Of a DNA stretch of 64,000 nucleotides, positions 7,335 through 15,783 are shown piece by piece. The notes beneath the pieces are model-generated. The model was given only the letters and a program-made list of their open reading frames with translations, made no database searches and had not been told where the DNA came from. The position numbers were made by a program, and so were the translations under genes. Source of the DNA: Thermococcus sp. SY098 (GTDB taxonomy: Archaea > Methanobacteriota_B > Thermococci > Thermococcales > Thermococcaceae); NCBI RefSeq assembly GCF_035621495.1, contig NZ_CP141821.1:1578760-1642759 (forward strand). Reading direction: 5' to 3'. Each line of letters opens with the position of its first letter. Positions within the stretch are counted from its first letter, which is position 1.

Positions 7335-7541
7335 TTAATAAGCTTTTGCTTGTTTTTCTATTGCTTTGAGAGCATTCATTATGATTTTTTCTCCAGCGTT
7401 CCAGATTTCTATGCCCATTATATTTCCGTTTTCGTCGTATTCTATCCAGATGTCTTCGTCAATTTCTTCAGTGTCATAAACTTCGCCCTCTTTGATTAGG
7501 ATGTAAAGGATGTTGGTTTTTGGATCATACCTAACTTTCAT
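7335..7541 (-). CDS. DUF2283 protein, probable antitoxin
   Basis: 68 residues: MKVRYDPKTNILYILIKEGE, then IDEDIWIEYDENGNIMGIEI. This is the compact beta-rich DUF2283 fold. Proteins of this family are commonly encoded next to DUF4258 proteins. It overlaps the upstream DUF4258 gene by 4 bases. The order (toxin-like gene first) is the reverse of VapBC but usual for this pair. Antitoxin function is inferred from the pairing. Confidence 0.8.
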   Translation of the reverse strand: MKVRYDPKTNILYILIKEGEVYDTEEIDEDIWIEYDENGNIMGIEIWNAGEKIIMNALKAIEKQAKAY

Positions 7542-7819
7542 AACTCAACCCACCTCCTGCTCTCTACTCTCCTGCTAATTATTTTATCCAAACTTCTGCT
7601 CACGTCAATTACGGTTATAACCTCAATAACATCCTCACTTTGATCATAAACTACAATCAGGTAGTGATCTTTCTTCTTCCTAGCACCAATTGCAATCTGG
7701 TGACCACCTTTTAAATCATAAAACCTCCATGCAGGCTCCTTTAGGACGGCTTCAACTTCTTCCTCACCAATTCTCCTCTCCCTCAATCTGAGCCTCGCAT
7801 GCTCAGTGAAAACAATCAC
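7538..7819 (-). CDS. DUF4258 protein, probable RelE-like toxin
   Basis: 93 residues. FTEHARLRLRERRIGEEEVE at the N-terminus and KKDHYLIVVYDQSEDVIEVITVI towards the C-terminus are the DUF4258 signature. The fold is related to RelE/BrnT-type small toxins. It is basic, with a central beta sheet. It is first in a two-gene operon with the DUF2283 gene. The activity (mRNA cleavage or other) cannot be told from sequence. Confidence 0.8.
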   Translation of the reverse strand: MIVFTEHARLRLRERRIGEEEVEAVLKEPAWRFYDLKGGHQIAIGARKKKDHYLIVVYDQSEDVIEVITVIDVSRSLDKIISRRVESRRWVEL

Positions 7820-7978
7820 TGCTTATCCCCTTATATTATATTCCAAAAGAGATATTTAAGTTATGCGAAATCTAAGTGGCGAAAATAATGAAATCAAGAT
7901 AGGTGGTGGATATGCAAGCATGTTTTGTAGGAATGATTAGTATATTGGCATCATGATTTAAGTTGCAGAGTTTTCTCA

Positions 7979-8047
7979 TCACCTCTTAAAGTGTTGAGCA
8001 ATAAAGCTTTTCACTATTACGCTGGTGTCTAATACCACGTTGTTCAT
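7979..8047 (-). pseudogene. Truncated VapC, first 22 codons only
   Basis: The ATG at 8047 overlaps the antitoxin stop as ATGA, the normal VapBC arrangement. The frame reads MNNVVLDTSVIVKSFIAQH, the first strand and first Asp of a PIN domain, and then stops. No further PIN sequence is found in the next 150 bases. The toxin has been lost by truncation while the antitoxin upstream stayed intact. Confidence 0.75.
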
Positions 8048-8241
8048 AATGCTTTTTCTCCTGATGTTTTCTCTAGGGTTTTGTCTAAATCTTCTCTAGC
8101 TTCGAGTTCGAGCTCATCAATTAATTCAAAGAACCTCTTTTCTTCAATATACACAAGGATTTTCTCCCTTTTTGGAAGCTTTATTAGCTTTGTAAGCCTT
8201 AGCACACCATTTTCATAGACAGCTTCAACGGGTTTTGACAT
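8044..8241 (-). CDS. AF2212-like antitoxin, orphan
   Basis: A 65-residue protein from the ATG at 8241 (MSKPVEAVYENGVLRLTKLI), with a typical DUF104/AF2212 start and a charged helical tail. An upstream ATG at 8271 would add ten unlikely residues. Its partner vapC is reduced to 22 codons. It may persist as an antidote to related toxins elsewhere or simply be decaying more slowly. Confidence 0.8.
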   Translation of the reverse strand: MSKPVEAVYENGVLRLTKLIKLPKREKILVYIEEKRFFELIDELELEAREDLDKTLEKTSGEKAL

Positions 8242-8296
8242 ATTTCCTACCTTTCCATTTAAGTGCTCCACCGGGAGAGATTTTAAAAAGAAAAAG

Positions 8297-8785
8297 TCAC
8301 TTTCTCTTTTGCTTCTTCTTTGGTTTTAGAGGTCTGGGAACTACTGTAAAGCCATAAGTTGCAAAGTCACTGTCGAAGGTGAAGGCTTTGGTGATTTCGA
8401 GGCGTTCCATGATTGCGAAGCTCAGGCAGTCCACTAGATCCATGCCATCTTGATCTTTGAATTTTTCGAAGAGTCTCCATGCCTTTTCCCAGTCTTCTTC
8501 AGTCTCATTTTCGATGAATATGTATTTGCTTGAGCAAATCAGGTTTTTGAGCTGTATTGCGACGTGCTTTCCGTTTATCTTTGAAGCACCGTTGAGGAAT
8601 TCTGCGAGGACAGGCCGTCCAACTACGAATTTCACACCTTCTAGAACGGAGGATTCAAAGTAGCTTACAACAATCTCATGATTCTTGTCTCCCTTGTCGA
8701 AAAAGGCAATTAATGCCCCTGTGTCCATGTAGATGAGTTCGGGTTTTACTGCACGTCCTGGGTTGTGTTTCATTCGCTTGACCAC
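8297..8785 (-). CDS. PIN-domain toxin
   Basis: Up to 162 residues; the domain proper starts at ELIYMDTGALIAFFDKGDKN. Later motifs: PVLAEFLNG (conserved Glu), DGMDLVDCLSFAIM (Asp pair) and KAFTFDSDFATYGF (last Asp). The C-terminus is very basic (KPKKKQKRK), which may help RNA binding. Possible starts are at 8785, 8773 or 8728. It overlaps its antitoxin by 16 bases. It looks intact and active. Confidence 0.87.
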   Translation of the reverse strand: MVKRMKHNPGRAVKPELIYMDTGALIAFFDKGDKNHEIVVSYFESSVLEGVKFVVGRPVLAEFLNGASKINGKHVAIQLKNLICSSKYIFIENETEEDWEKAWRLFEKFKDQDGMDLVDCLSFAIMERLEITKAFTFDSDFATYGFTVVPRPLKPKKKQKRK

Positions 8786-9039
8786 TCAACCACGCCCCAA
8801 GTGTCCTTCTCACTTGCTTCTGGGTCTCCGGTGTGGAGGAGGCCTATGCCCTTCCAAATGGGATCGTCATAAATGTTTTTGACAAGGTCTTTCTTGTGTG
8901 CCTCGGCATAATCGCGCAAGCTTTCTCTGATGATTTCTTTGAGAGGAACGCCCCGGTGTATTGCGATTGCCTTCAGGACATTGTAGGTTCTCAAATCTAT
9001 TTCTGTCTGCACGACTTTCATTTTTTTTATTGTTACCAT
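8770..9039 (-). CDS. Antitoxin of the 8297 PIN toxin
   Basis: 89 residues. KVVQTEIDLRTYNVLKAIAI followed by GVPLKEIIRESLRDYAEAHK is a ribbon-helix-helix domain. The C-terminal tail (WKGIGLLHTGDPEASEKD) matches the extended toxin-binding arm seen in many VapB proteins. The ATG at 9039 follows GGGTGAG. The promoter ahead of it is framed by repeated operator-like motifs (see 9062-9127). Confidence 0.87.
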   Translation of the reverse strand: MVTIKKMKVVQTEIDLRTYNVLKAIAIHRGVPLKEIIRESLRDYAEAHKKDLVKNIYDDPIWKGIGLLHTGDPEASEKDTWGVVEWSSE

Positions 9040-9061
9040 TTAACTCACCCTAATTGAGAGT

Positions 9062-9127
9062 TTACATTCAATTTCTTATAAGATTTTCGTTACATTTAAT
9101 TTCCTTAAAAAGCTATGTTGAATGTAA
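9062..9127 (-). promoter_or_regulatory. Promoter and putative operator of the 8297-9039 TA operon
   Basis: A TATA-like element CTTATAAG lies at about 9075-9082 (minus-strand transcription). The decamer TTACATTCAA occurs at 9062-9071, nearly the same word TTACATTTAA at 9090-9099, and its exact inverse TTGAATGTAA at 9118-9127. Two copies flank the TATA box, so a ribbon-helix-helix antitoxin bound there would block transcription factor access. Confidence 0.65.
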
Positions 9128-9222
9128 ATAACACTTGAAGATCTCCTACCATATTGCCGCATTCTCCCTTTTCTCTGTAGTCTTCATTTGATTAATTAGA
9201 TCCTCAACAATGACAATTGAAA

Positions 9223-9390
9223 TCATTCTTTCATGATTTTTAATCTACGATATGCTTTCTGGATAAAACTAAAGTGCTTATCCCGAGTTACGATGGTGAG
9301 GTCTCTGTTCAGGGCAACTGCGGCTATTACATGAATAGTCAATATGCTGGGAGAGAGTTTTAAATCTCGTGGGGGTTCAATAACCACTGG
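9223..9390 (-). pseudogene. C-terminal remnant of a VapC PIN toxin
   Basis: The minus strand reads PPRDLKLSPSILTIHVIAAV, then ALNRDLTIVTRDKHFSFIQK, to a stop at 9223. This is the second half of a PIN domain with its last conserved Asp. There is no N-terminal half or start upstream; that space is used by a plus-strand antitoxin. A truncated toxin gene. Confidence 0.7.
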
Positions 9391-9398
9391 TGGTGGGA

Positions 9399-9563
9399 GT
9401 GGAAGATATTGAATATGTATATGGAAAAAACGGAAAGATTAAAGCTGTTATAGCCCCTATAGATCTTTGGAAGAAGATTAAAGCAAAGTTTTTTGATCCT
9501 TCTGAGTTTAGAGGGATATATAAAGATTTAAAGGTGGACTTTGAGAAGGAGCTTAAGGGCTGA
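9399..9563 (+). CDS. Small VapB-like antitoxin, orphan
   Basis: 54 codons from a GTG at 9399 with a GGTGGGAG site. The protein reads VEDIEYVYGKNGKIKAVIAP, then DLWKKIKAKFFDPSEFRGIY, ending in a charged tail. This matches the compact antitoxins whose C-terminal helix plugs a PIN toxin. It is followed after 7 bases by a toxin start that dies after 13 codons. Confidence 0.65.
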   Translation: MEDIEYVYGKNGKIKAVIAPIDLWKKIKAKFFDPSEFRGIYKDLKVDFEKELKG

Positions 9564-9570
9564 GGGAAGA

Positions 9571-9612
9571 ATGGGAAAGGGATATTTAATCGATACAAAC
9601 ATTGGATTTTGA
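9571..9612 (+). pseudogene. Truncated VapC, first 13 codons only
   Basis: The ATG at 9571 opens MGKGYLIDTNIGF, the first strand and Asp of a PIN toxin, and ends in TGA. The remainder of the toxin is absent before the next gene end at 9664. With 7979-8047 this is the second vapC cut just after its first motif. Confidence 0.65.
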
Positions 9613-9663
9613 TAATATTATACCGTCAATAATAATGCAGAGAATTATCATACTTTGCAGACA

Positions 9664-10950
9664 TCATCTCAGCTCCCTAACAATCTCCCTCAAATAATCG
9701 CTTGGCCCCAAATCTATCGTTGGAATAGCTGAATTGAACTTCCTAACGGTCTTCTCCCTCTCCAAATACTTCCCATACAAAAACTTCAAAGTCTCTTCAT
9801 CAAGCTCACCTGAATAAAAGAGGATTGGATTTGGGGATAAGATGATCCCCTTGTGCTTCTTTCTTATCATGAGCATCAGCCTATAAAGCTGGGAGGTGTT
9901 GCTCATCAAATCTGTTATGAGTATTAAATATGAGGGAGTTTTGATGTTCAACAAAGCCTCTGCAATGCCCCTCCTCTTTCTTGGAAACAGCTTCCCCAAA
10001 AACTTCCGCCCTCTCTCACTCAGCTTTAATGATATGCTGCTCTTAAAGCTCAGCAAACCCCTCTCTGGCTTGAATCTAATTGCATTCCTTATCTTGTTGA
10101 GCTGATCCCTTCCCCTTGACGGTCTAATGACCTTAAAGCCATCGTCCCAGTAAATTATCATTCCAACGCTGTAGTTCTTTTTCAGCAGAAGAGTTGCCAG
10201 ATGCAGTGCTAAAGTCGAGGCGTAGTCAATCTTTGCCTGCCTTGCCCCCTTTCTCATCTCCCTTGTTGCGTCAAGCACAATGTAAACATCGCTCTCCTTC
10301 TCCTTCAAAAACTCTTTGACTATCAGCTTTCCCAAACGCGAGCTGGCTTTCCAGTCTATCCTCCTCAGGTCATCTCCCGGGAGATACTCCCTCAGCCCGT
10401 AGAGCTCCATACTCTCCAAACCTAAGAGAATGCTCTTCTTATACACTTCACCAAGCCTGATGTTGTATTCTTCCTTAGCTGCTTCCCTTATGGAATCCAC
10501 AGAAGGTAAAACGTCAATCTTATACTTTCCGAGGCTTATCTCCTCAAAGTAAAGCTCACCCATATCATAGACATAAATCTTGGTTAATACCTCATATTCT
10601 CCCTTCTTTTCCGGGGTTATGAAGTACTCAATGAACTTCTCTTCGCCAGGCTTCAGAACAACTTCATCAGGAGCTTCGACTTTCACTCCTTCGGGAGCTT
10701 CTTCTTTAACTTTAACCTTAACCGCACTCCCCAGATTTTTGACCTTTAAAACCACTTTGCTTTTCTTCCCCTCTTCCAGCTTTTCCTCAAAAATCCTTGA
10801 AACTTCAACTTTTGGATTAAACCTCCTCTGAGAATAAACAATATATGAACTAACACCCACTCCAAAGATGGCACTGAATGCATTGCCCGCTAAATACCCG
10901 TGAAGAAAGCTTATTCCGGCTAATGTCCACAGCACATCTTCCCTCTTCAT
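9664..10950 (-). CDS. DUF58 domain protein
   Basis: 428 residues. Two hydrophobic segments at the N-terminus are followed by an extracellular-type beta domain (residues ~50-150). The DUF58 core follows: YGLREYLPGDDLRRIDWKAS near residue 190, and a vWA-like part with VYIVLDATREMRKG. DUF58 proteins are membrane-anchored vWA partners of MoxR ATPases. It overlaps the moxR gene by 4 bases and is last in the operon. The family probably acts in envelope protein assembly or in metal or cofactor insertion; the exact role is unknown. Confidence 0.9.
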   Translation of the reverse strand: MKREDVLWTLAGISFLHGYLAGNAFSAIFGVGVSSYIVYSQRRFNPKVEVSRIFEEKLEEGKKSKVVLKVKNLGSAVKVKVKEEAPEGVKVEAPDEVVLKPGEEKFIEYFITPEKKGEYEVLTKIYVYDMGELYFEEISLGKYKIDVLPSVDSIREAAKEEYNIRLGEVYKKSILLGLESMELYGLREYLPGDDLRRIDWKASSRLGKLIVKEFLKEKESDVYIVLDATREMRKGARQAKIDYASTLALHLATLLLKKNYSVGMIIYWDDGFKVIRPSRGRDQLNKIRNAIRFKPERGLLSFKSSISLKLSERGRKFLGKLFPRKRRGIAEALLNIKTPSYLILITDLMSNTSQLYRLMLMIRKKHKGIILSPNPILFYSGELDEETLKFLYGKYLEREKTVRKFNSAIPTIDLGPSDYLREIVRELR

Positions 10951-11876
10951 ACGGGCACCTCAACTTCTTCAAGGATTTCCCTAACTATGTCCTCGCTCTT
11001 TACACCCTCGATCTCGTACTCCGCCCTAACGATGAGCCTGTGTGCCAAGACACTAACGGCAACTTCCTTTATGTCATCTGGTATCACGTAATCCCTTCCT
11101 CTTAGAAATGCAAGGGCTTTTGAGGCGTAAAGCAAGTGCTCGGCAGCCCTTGGAGATGCACCAATTAATAATCTCTCATCTTTTCTTGTCCTCGATATTA
11201 TTTCATAGAGATAATGAAGGACATCTTCACTTGTTTTAACCTTCTTAACCTGATTTATGAGTGCCAATATCTGCCCCTTTGTGAATATTTGCTTAACCTC
11301 CCTGAAGTCCCCCTTGTCCTTTCTGATCAGCAGGGTGAGCTCTTCTTCCTTATCTGGGTAACCGACTTTAATGTGAAGCATGAATCTGTCAATTTGAGCC
11401 TCGGGAAGATTATAAACGCCTTCAAATTCTAATGGGTTCTTGGTTGCTATCACAAGGAAAGGATCCTCTAAGGGAAACGTTCTTCCCTCTATCGTCACCT
11501 GCTTTTCCTGCATTGCCTCCAATAATGCGGATTGGGTCTTCGGCTGGGCCCTGTTTATCTCGTCCGCAAGGATTATATTGGCAAATATTGGGCCCTTCTT
11601 AATTTTGAACTTCCCGTCCCTCTGGTCGTAATAAACTGTCCCTAATATATCTGCCGGAAGCAAATCTGGAGTCAGCTGAATCCTTGAGAACTTCAGCCCC
11701 AAAGCGTTTGCAAAGCTCTTAGCTACTGTTGTCTTTGCAACTCCGGGTATTCCTTCAAGTATTACGTGTCCCTCAGCCAATAAAGCAACAGATAGGAGCT
11801 CTATGACATCATCTTTACCGACAACGGCATTATGGATTTCCTCTTTGAGCTTTTCAAGGAATTCTTTTCCGTTCAT
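10947..11876 (-). CDS. MoxR-family AAA+ ATPase
   Basis: 309 residues from the ATG at 11876, which has a GGGTGG site; GTG at 11885 is possible. Walker A GIPGVAKTT near residue 45, Walker B ILADEINRAQPKTQ, sensor 1 VIATKNPLE and sensor 2 GASPRAAEHLL are all present. MoxR ATPases work as chaperones with vWA/DUF58 proteins. It overlaps or abuts genes on both sides, so the four genes 14723-9664 form one leftward operon. Confidence 0.95.
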   Translation of the reverse strand: MNGKEFLEKLKEEIHNAVVGKDDVIELLSVALLAEGHVILEGIPGVAKTTVAKSFANALGLKFSRIQLTPDLLPADILGTVYYDQRDGKFKIKKGPIFANIILADEINRAQPKTQSALLEAMQEKQVTIEGRTFPLEDPFLVIATKNPLEFEGVYNLPEAQIDRFMLHIKVGYPDKEEELTLLIRKDKGDFREVKQIFTKGQILALINQVKKVKTSEDVLHYLYEIISRTRKDERLLIGASPRAAEHLLYASKALAFLRGRDYVIPDDIKEVAVSVLAHRLIVRAEYEIEGVKSEDIVREILEEVEVPV

Positions 11877-11877
11877 T

Positions 11878-12888
11878 TTAACCACCCAGCTTTTTACCGG
11901 TCTTAATCTCTCTTACAATTTTCCTCAAAACCTCCTCATTGTAGCCTTCTTCTTTCAGTTCCTTTATAACTTCATCTAAGCTTTTTTCTTCCTCCTTAAA
12001 GAGTTTGTTGAATAGGAATGCCAAACTTTTCTCAGCCAATGATACCGCAAAACCGCTTTCAATGACCAAAGCAATTACGGCAACTCCAAGTACAACGTAA
12101 AATGCCTTAACTCTATCAAAACTCCTTCTTATTACGAGCATTCCCATATGGTATGGGTTAAAGTTGGAGTGGTGTGCTTCGTCTATGTATATCACATCGG
12201 AACTTATGTATTCTGCAAAATTTCTTATGAACTTTTCATTCTGCTTGAACATGTCGTTTATGAAAACGCTTGGGTCCGAGAATAGTATTATCTTTCCATT
12301 CCCGTATTTCAGTTCGCTCATTATTGGGTATTCCCTTTGATTTTTGCCAAGAAGTGCAACCTTGCTTGTATAAATTTCCCCCTTGGCATTCAGTATAACT
12401 GAAGGGACATTCAGAATTAGCTTATCGACTCCTGCTCCGAGTTCTGGATCGAAAATCCTCACAAGCTCGGGGAAGTTGTAGTTTTTGGAGTAAAACACAT
12501 CAATGAAGCTCGCTTTTGAAAATCTGGCCGTTAGATCCAAACCTTTCAGTATCTGATTTCCAGTTCCAAAATCATCGATTAAAACCAAAGTCCCACCGTT
12601 TTCCAAGAACTTCTTGATCTCTTCAATTTCAAGGGTAGAATAACTCATATCGGGGCCAAGGATTAGAAGTGTTCCCTTCTTTTCTCCAAGCTCTATCGAA
12701 TTAAATGGTGAAATAATTGGGATTATCTGGGAATTTTCATAGAGTACCTTCCCAAAACTTGATGCACCGTTCCACTTAGTGTTGAAGATGCTGAAGTCTG
12801 CATTTGTGCTGAATACCGGCACCGTAAGGGGCATTATTAAAAGAGAGACTCCAATCACCATCATGATGCCGTACATTGCTCTCCTCAT
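11878..12888 (-). CDS. DUF4350-like membrane-anchored protein
   Basis: 336 residues. It has an N-terminal transmembrane segment, then a soluble domain with GTLLILGPDMSYSTLEIEEI and NGGTLVLIDDFGTG, typical of the DUF4350/GATase-like domain. Also present are IYIDEAHHSNFNPY and a second transmembrane segment (VVLGVAVIALVIESGF), with a cytoplasmic helical tail. Such proteins sit in MoxR-DUF58-DUF4129 operons. It overlaps both neighbours. Likely a scaffold of the same envelope complex. Confidence 0.8.
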   Translation of the reverse strand: MRRAMYGIMMVIGVSLLIMPLTVPVFSTNADFSIFNTKWNGASSFGKVLYENSQIIPIISPFNSIELGEKKGTLLILGPDMSYSTLEIEEIKKFLENGGTLVLIDDFGTGNQILKGLDLTARFSKASFIDVFYSKNYNFPELVRIFDPELGAGVDKLILNVPSVILNAKGEIYTSKVALLGKNQREYPIMSELKYGNGKIILFSDPSVFINDMFKQNEKFIRNFAEYISSDVIYIDEAHHSNFNPYHMGMLVIRRSFDRVKAFYVVLGVAVIALVIESGFAVSLAEKSLAFLFNKLFKEEEKSLDEVIKELKEEGYNEEVLRKIVREIKTGKKLGG

Positions 12889-14723
12889 ATTTCCTCCCTC
12901 ACAACAAAGGATATGAGTACTCTTCCCGCTGACTTTATGTATTCAACAACCTCCTGTATTCTCAGCTTCTTTCTTCCGTAGACATATTTCTCATGCAGAT
13001 TCGTGAGTCTCTCCAGGCTGTAGGAGAAGCTCTCACTGCGAAGCATCTTCAAAAGTTCCCTTGGGGTTAAACTTGGTTTTAGGTTGTATTGGCTTATCAA
13101 TCTGGTATAAACCTCTCTATAAATCTCCCTAAGCCCCTTAACTTCTTTTTTCTTCTCTTTTTCTAATGCCTCTAAAGTTTTAATCATTTCAACAAATTCT
13201 TTGTCGCTTATACCTCCCTTAGCCTTCCTTCTCCGGGGAATGTAAACGTACATGAGTATAAACAAGAGCAGAAGCATCCCCACAGCAAAAACCTCAAGTG
13301 CTGTGTATGGAACTACCTCAATCCTCAGAACGTTGGACTTTGCAGGGGAGTAGATGTCATTCCCACCGAAGTATGCATAAATCTCATGAAATCCTGTTTC
13401 GTTGAATCTTATTTTAAATCCAAAAACAGTATTTGTTAGCCATTCTTGATACGGTCTTCCGTCAACATAAACCGATATCAAAATAGGCTTTTTAGCCCCG
13501 ACAACCTCGCCAAATACATAGACTTCTTTTCCCTTCGCCACTTTGTCCTTTTCAGCTGTTATTTTAATGTTTACTGGATACCGCATGAAGTACAAAACTG
13601 AAATCGCCGAGCTCTCTTTATACACCCCACTTCCTTTGTAGTTCACAACAACTCTGTATTCTCCCCATTTTTTCCCTCCAACTTCAAAAGAAAAGCTTCC
13701 ATTACTCAGCGTTTTTACGGAGAATATTTTATCATCAGCAACGATTTCAAGACGCTGATTTCCCAGTGGTTCTCCGTAATAATCCAAGAGCACGCCCTTT
13801 AATTCAATTTTCTGCCCTATGTATGCACTTTGTTTTGAGGGCAGAATTATCTTTGTTGGTATCTTTGAAACATTTAGAATAAGGACATTTGAGGTTTTTA
13901 CATTGGCACCTCGCATACCCTGGGCAAAAACCTCATATGTTCCACTCTTTTTAAAGGAATATCCTACAGAGAAATAATCTTTCTCAACTGGCACTGCAAC
14001 AGTTTTATTCCCGATATGTAGAATAATATTATCAAAACCGCGGGCGTATCCATAGAAGGTCACGTTCTCATAAATAAAGGGATTAAGGTCAGATGCGTAA
14101 AGAACAATTTCATCGGGGGGTACTACCTCATACTTTTTTAGCAATGCATAATATGTTTTGTACATCCTCCCTATCCTATTTATTCTATTTTTCAGAGGTT
14201 CTACATTCAATTTCTCTGGCTCACCTTCTTTAGTGATAAATTCGAGCCTTTCTATCTTAACTGTAGCATTTTTCACCTTAAAAATCCCATTTTTTATCAT
14301 TTCCAAGCCTTTAACGGCCTTCAAGTAGGAATAATAGTCTCTGTTTTTCTCAACAACTTTTAAATTCTCCAAAAACAAGCTTTGTCCAGCAGCGATCTCC
14401 TTTATTCCCTTCCCCAACTCTAAAAAAGGAGGTAAATATTCTTCAATCTTGCTTTTAACACCCATGGATTTGTAAAATTCAACCTCTTCTTTAGTTATGT
14501 TAAGTCGAGCTTCAAGCTTTAGTGAGTATTCAACAGAAGAATTGACCTCATCTATTATGTTATCCAGCACACTTTCAGATTGGAGCAAAATTGATTTAAA
14601 ATAAATATAAATACCCTCATCGTTCTTCTCTGCGTCCTCATATGGCAAATGCCTTTCCAAAGCTAACCCAAAGCTACTCAAGAGCAAAATGCTGACGGTC
14701 ATCAGGATTACTGCCCTTTTCAT
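12885..14723 (-). CDS. Large secreted/membrane protein with Ig-like repeats and DUF4129-like tail
   Basis: 612 residues. A signal peptide (VILMTVSILLLSSFGLALE) precedes a helical domain and at least two bacterial Ig-like beta domains (residues ~285-470, e.g. GQKIELKGVLLDYYGEPLGN). One transmembrane helix follows (LEVFAVGMLLLLFILMYVYI), then a basic cytoplasmic tail. The tail has LTPRELLKMLRSE...LTNLHEKYVYG, which resembles DUF4129. It is the first gene of the MoxR operon. It probably links the outside to the MoxR/DUF58 machinery. Confidence 0.8.
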   Translation of the reverse strand: MKRAVILMTVSILLLSSFGLALERHLPYEDAEKNDEGIYIYFKSILLQSESVLDNIIDEVNSSVEYSLKLEARLNITKEEVEFYKSMGVKSKIEEYLPPFLELGKGIKEIAAGQSLFLENLKVVEKNRDYYSYLKAVKGLEMIKNGIFKVKNATVKIERLEFITKEGEPEKLNVEPLKNRINRIGRMYKTYYALLKKYEVVPPDEIVLYASDLNPFIYENVTFYGYARGFDNIILHIGNKTVAVPVEKDYFSVGYSFKKSGTYEVFAQGMRGANVKTSNVLILNVSKIPTKIILPSKQSAYIGQKIELKGVLLDYYGEPLGNQRLEIVADDKIFSVKTLSNGSFSFEVGGKKWGEYRVVVNYKGSGVYKESSAISVLYFMRYPVNIKITAEKDKVAKGKEVYVFGEVVGAKKPILISVYVDGRPYQEWLTNTVFGFKIRFNETGFHEIYAYFGGNDIYSPAKSNVLRIEVVPYTALEVFAVGMLLLLFILMYVYIPRRRKAKGGISDKEFVEMIKTLEALEKEKKKEVKGLREIYREVYTRLISQYNLKPSLTPRELLKMLRSESFSYSLERLTNLHEKYVYGRKKLRIQEVVEYIKSAGRVLISFVVREEI

Positions 14724-14791
14724 TTTCCCTCAATCACAGAGCAATGGCAAATATTTTAAAGTTAGTGGTAATAAAAGGCACGGGAGTAAGC

Positions 14792-15550
14792 ATGAAAATT
14801 GAAAGGATGGCAGGTATAGCTCTTATAATATTGGGTGCCACTGTGCTGGGTTATGGTCTCTTGGATGCCAGTCAGAGTAAAGTAAACTTAGGATTAGCGG
14901 GCATCTTTTTGGGTGTAATTGTCTTAACATTTAAATCCCATGAATATGTAAAGAGAGACGCTTTGGACTCACTAATGCTCCCTTATGTTAAAATGCTTCA
15001 GAAAATTGTGAGCGATTTGGGCTTGGAGGGAAAAGCCCTTTACATACCCCCCTATGAAAATCTCGAGGAAGGTGGGGTGTTTATTCCACTTCATGAAGAG
15101 TTCGACTTAGATTTAGGAAGACTCGATGGTGAAACCGTGTTTTTAACAAACGTCAGCAGTGAAAGACAGATGGGACTTTCAATTAGGCCTTTGGGCTTGG
15201 ACCTTCTCAGGAAATATGAGGAGCATCTGGAGTATTACCTTGAAAACTCAAACTACAAGGAAGTGGAAAGTGCATCTTCTGCTGTTTTACGATCTTTAGG
15301 ACTTGCCAACACTGTATACATTGAGGAAGAAAACAACAGATTCAGAATAATTGTATCCCCCATTAACAAAGATATCTGCAGGATGAACATAGATTACTGC
15401 GATCAGGTGGCATGTCCGATATGCTCCTCGATTCTGCTCGGATTGGCAAAAGCCTCAAATGAAGTTATCATGAGCGAAGAATTCTCCTTTGGAAAGCATG
15501 GAATCGAGATAAAAGCCAAGAAGCTCGGAGGGATTAGAGAGTGGATGTAG
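14792..15550 (+). CDS. Membrane protein with soluble C-terminal domain, unknown
   Basis: 252 residues from the ATG at 14792, which has a GGGAG site; the longer frame to 14744 lacks one. Two transmembrane segments (GIALIILGATVLGYGLL and LGLAGIFLGVIVLTF) are followed by a ~190-residue cytoplasmic domain. This domain contains IVSPINKDICRMNIDYCDQ and VACPICSSILLGLAKAS, with several cysteines. It begins a three-gene rightward operon that diverges from the MoxR operon. Family not recognised beyond archaeal conserved protein. Confidence 0.7.
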   Translation: MKIERMAGIALIILGATVLGYGLLDASQSKVNLGLAGIFLGVIVLTFKSHEYVKRDALDSLMLPYVKMLQKIVSDLGLEGKALYIPPYENLEEGGVFIPLHEEFDLDLGRLDGETVFLTNVSSERQMGLSIRPLGLDLLRKYEEHLEYYLENSNYKEVESASSAVLRSLGLANTVYIEEENNRFRIIVSPINKDICRMNIDYCDQVACPICSSILLGLAKASNEVIMSEEFSFGKHGIEIKAKKLGGIREWM

Positions 15551-15783
15551 AGGATTATATTTTACTCTTTCTCTCCTTTTGGATTTTGATTTCTGCATTG
15601 GCTACAAGGACGGTTGATGTATTCTTAACCCTAACGTTAATAGGCCTTCTCATAACCTTGGAAGTGGGAGGGCTCTTTCTCAGCAAAGAGCAGAAGGAGA
15701 GCATGAAGCCTTTAGTTGAACTGCTCCTTATTATATTTGCAATAATTGTCATGAAAAAGGTTTATGAAGTGTTGTCTGGGTGA
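15541..15783 (+). CDS. Small two-helix membrane protein
   Basis: 80 residues from a GTG at 15541, overlapping the previous stop by 10 bases. Hydrophobic segments ILLFLSFWILISALA, VFLTLTLIGLLITL and LLLIIFAIIVM account for most of the chain. It overlaps the next gene by 4 bases, so the three genes are translationally coupled. Function unknown. Confidence 0.7.
   Translation: MDVEDYILLFLSFWILISALATRTVDVFLTLTLIGLLITLEVGGLFLSKEQKESMKPLVELLLIIFAIIVMKKVYEVLSG

Noticed and set aside
7935-7990. Possible C/D RNA (GTGATGA on the minus strand)
   Set aside because: No CTGA box at proper distance and no terminal stem. The sequence lies in a decayed vapC.
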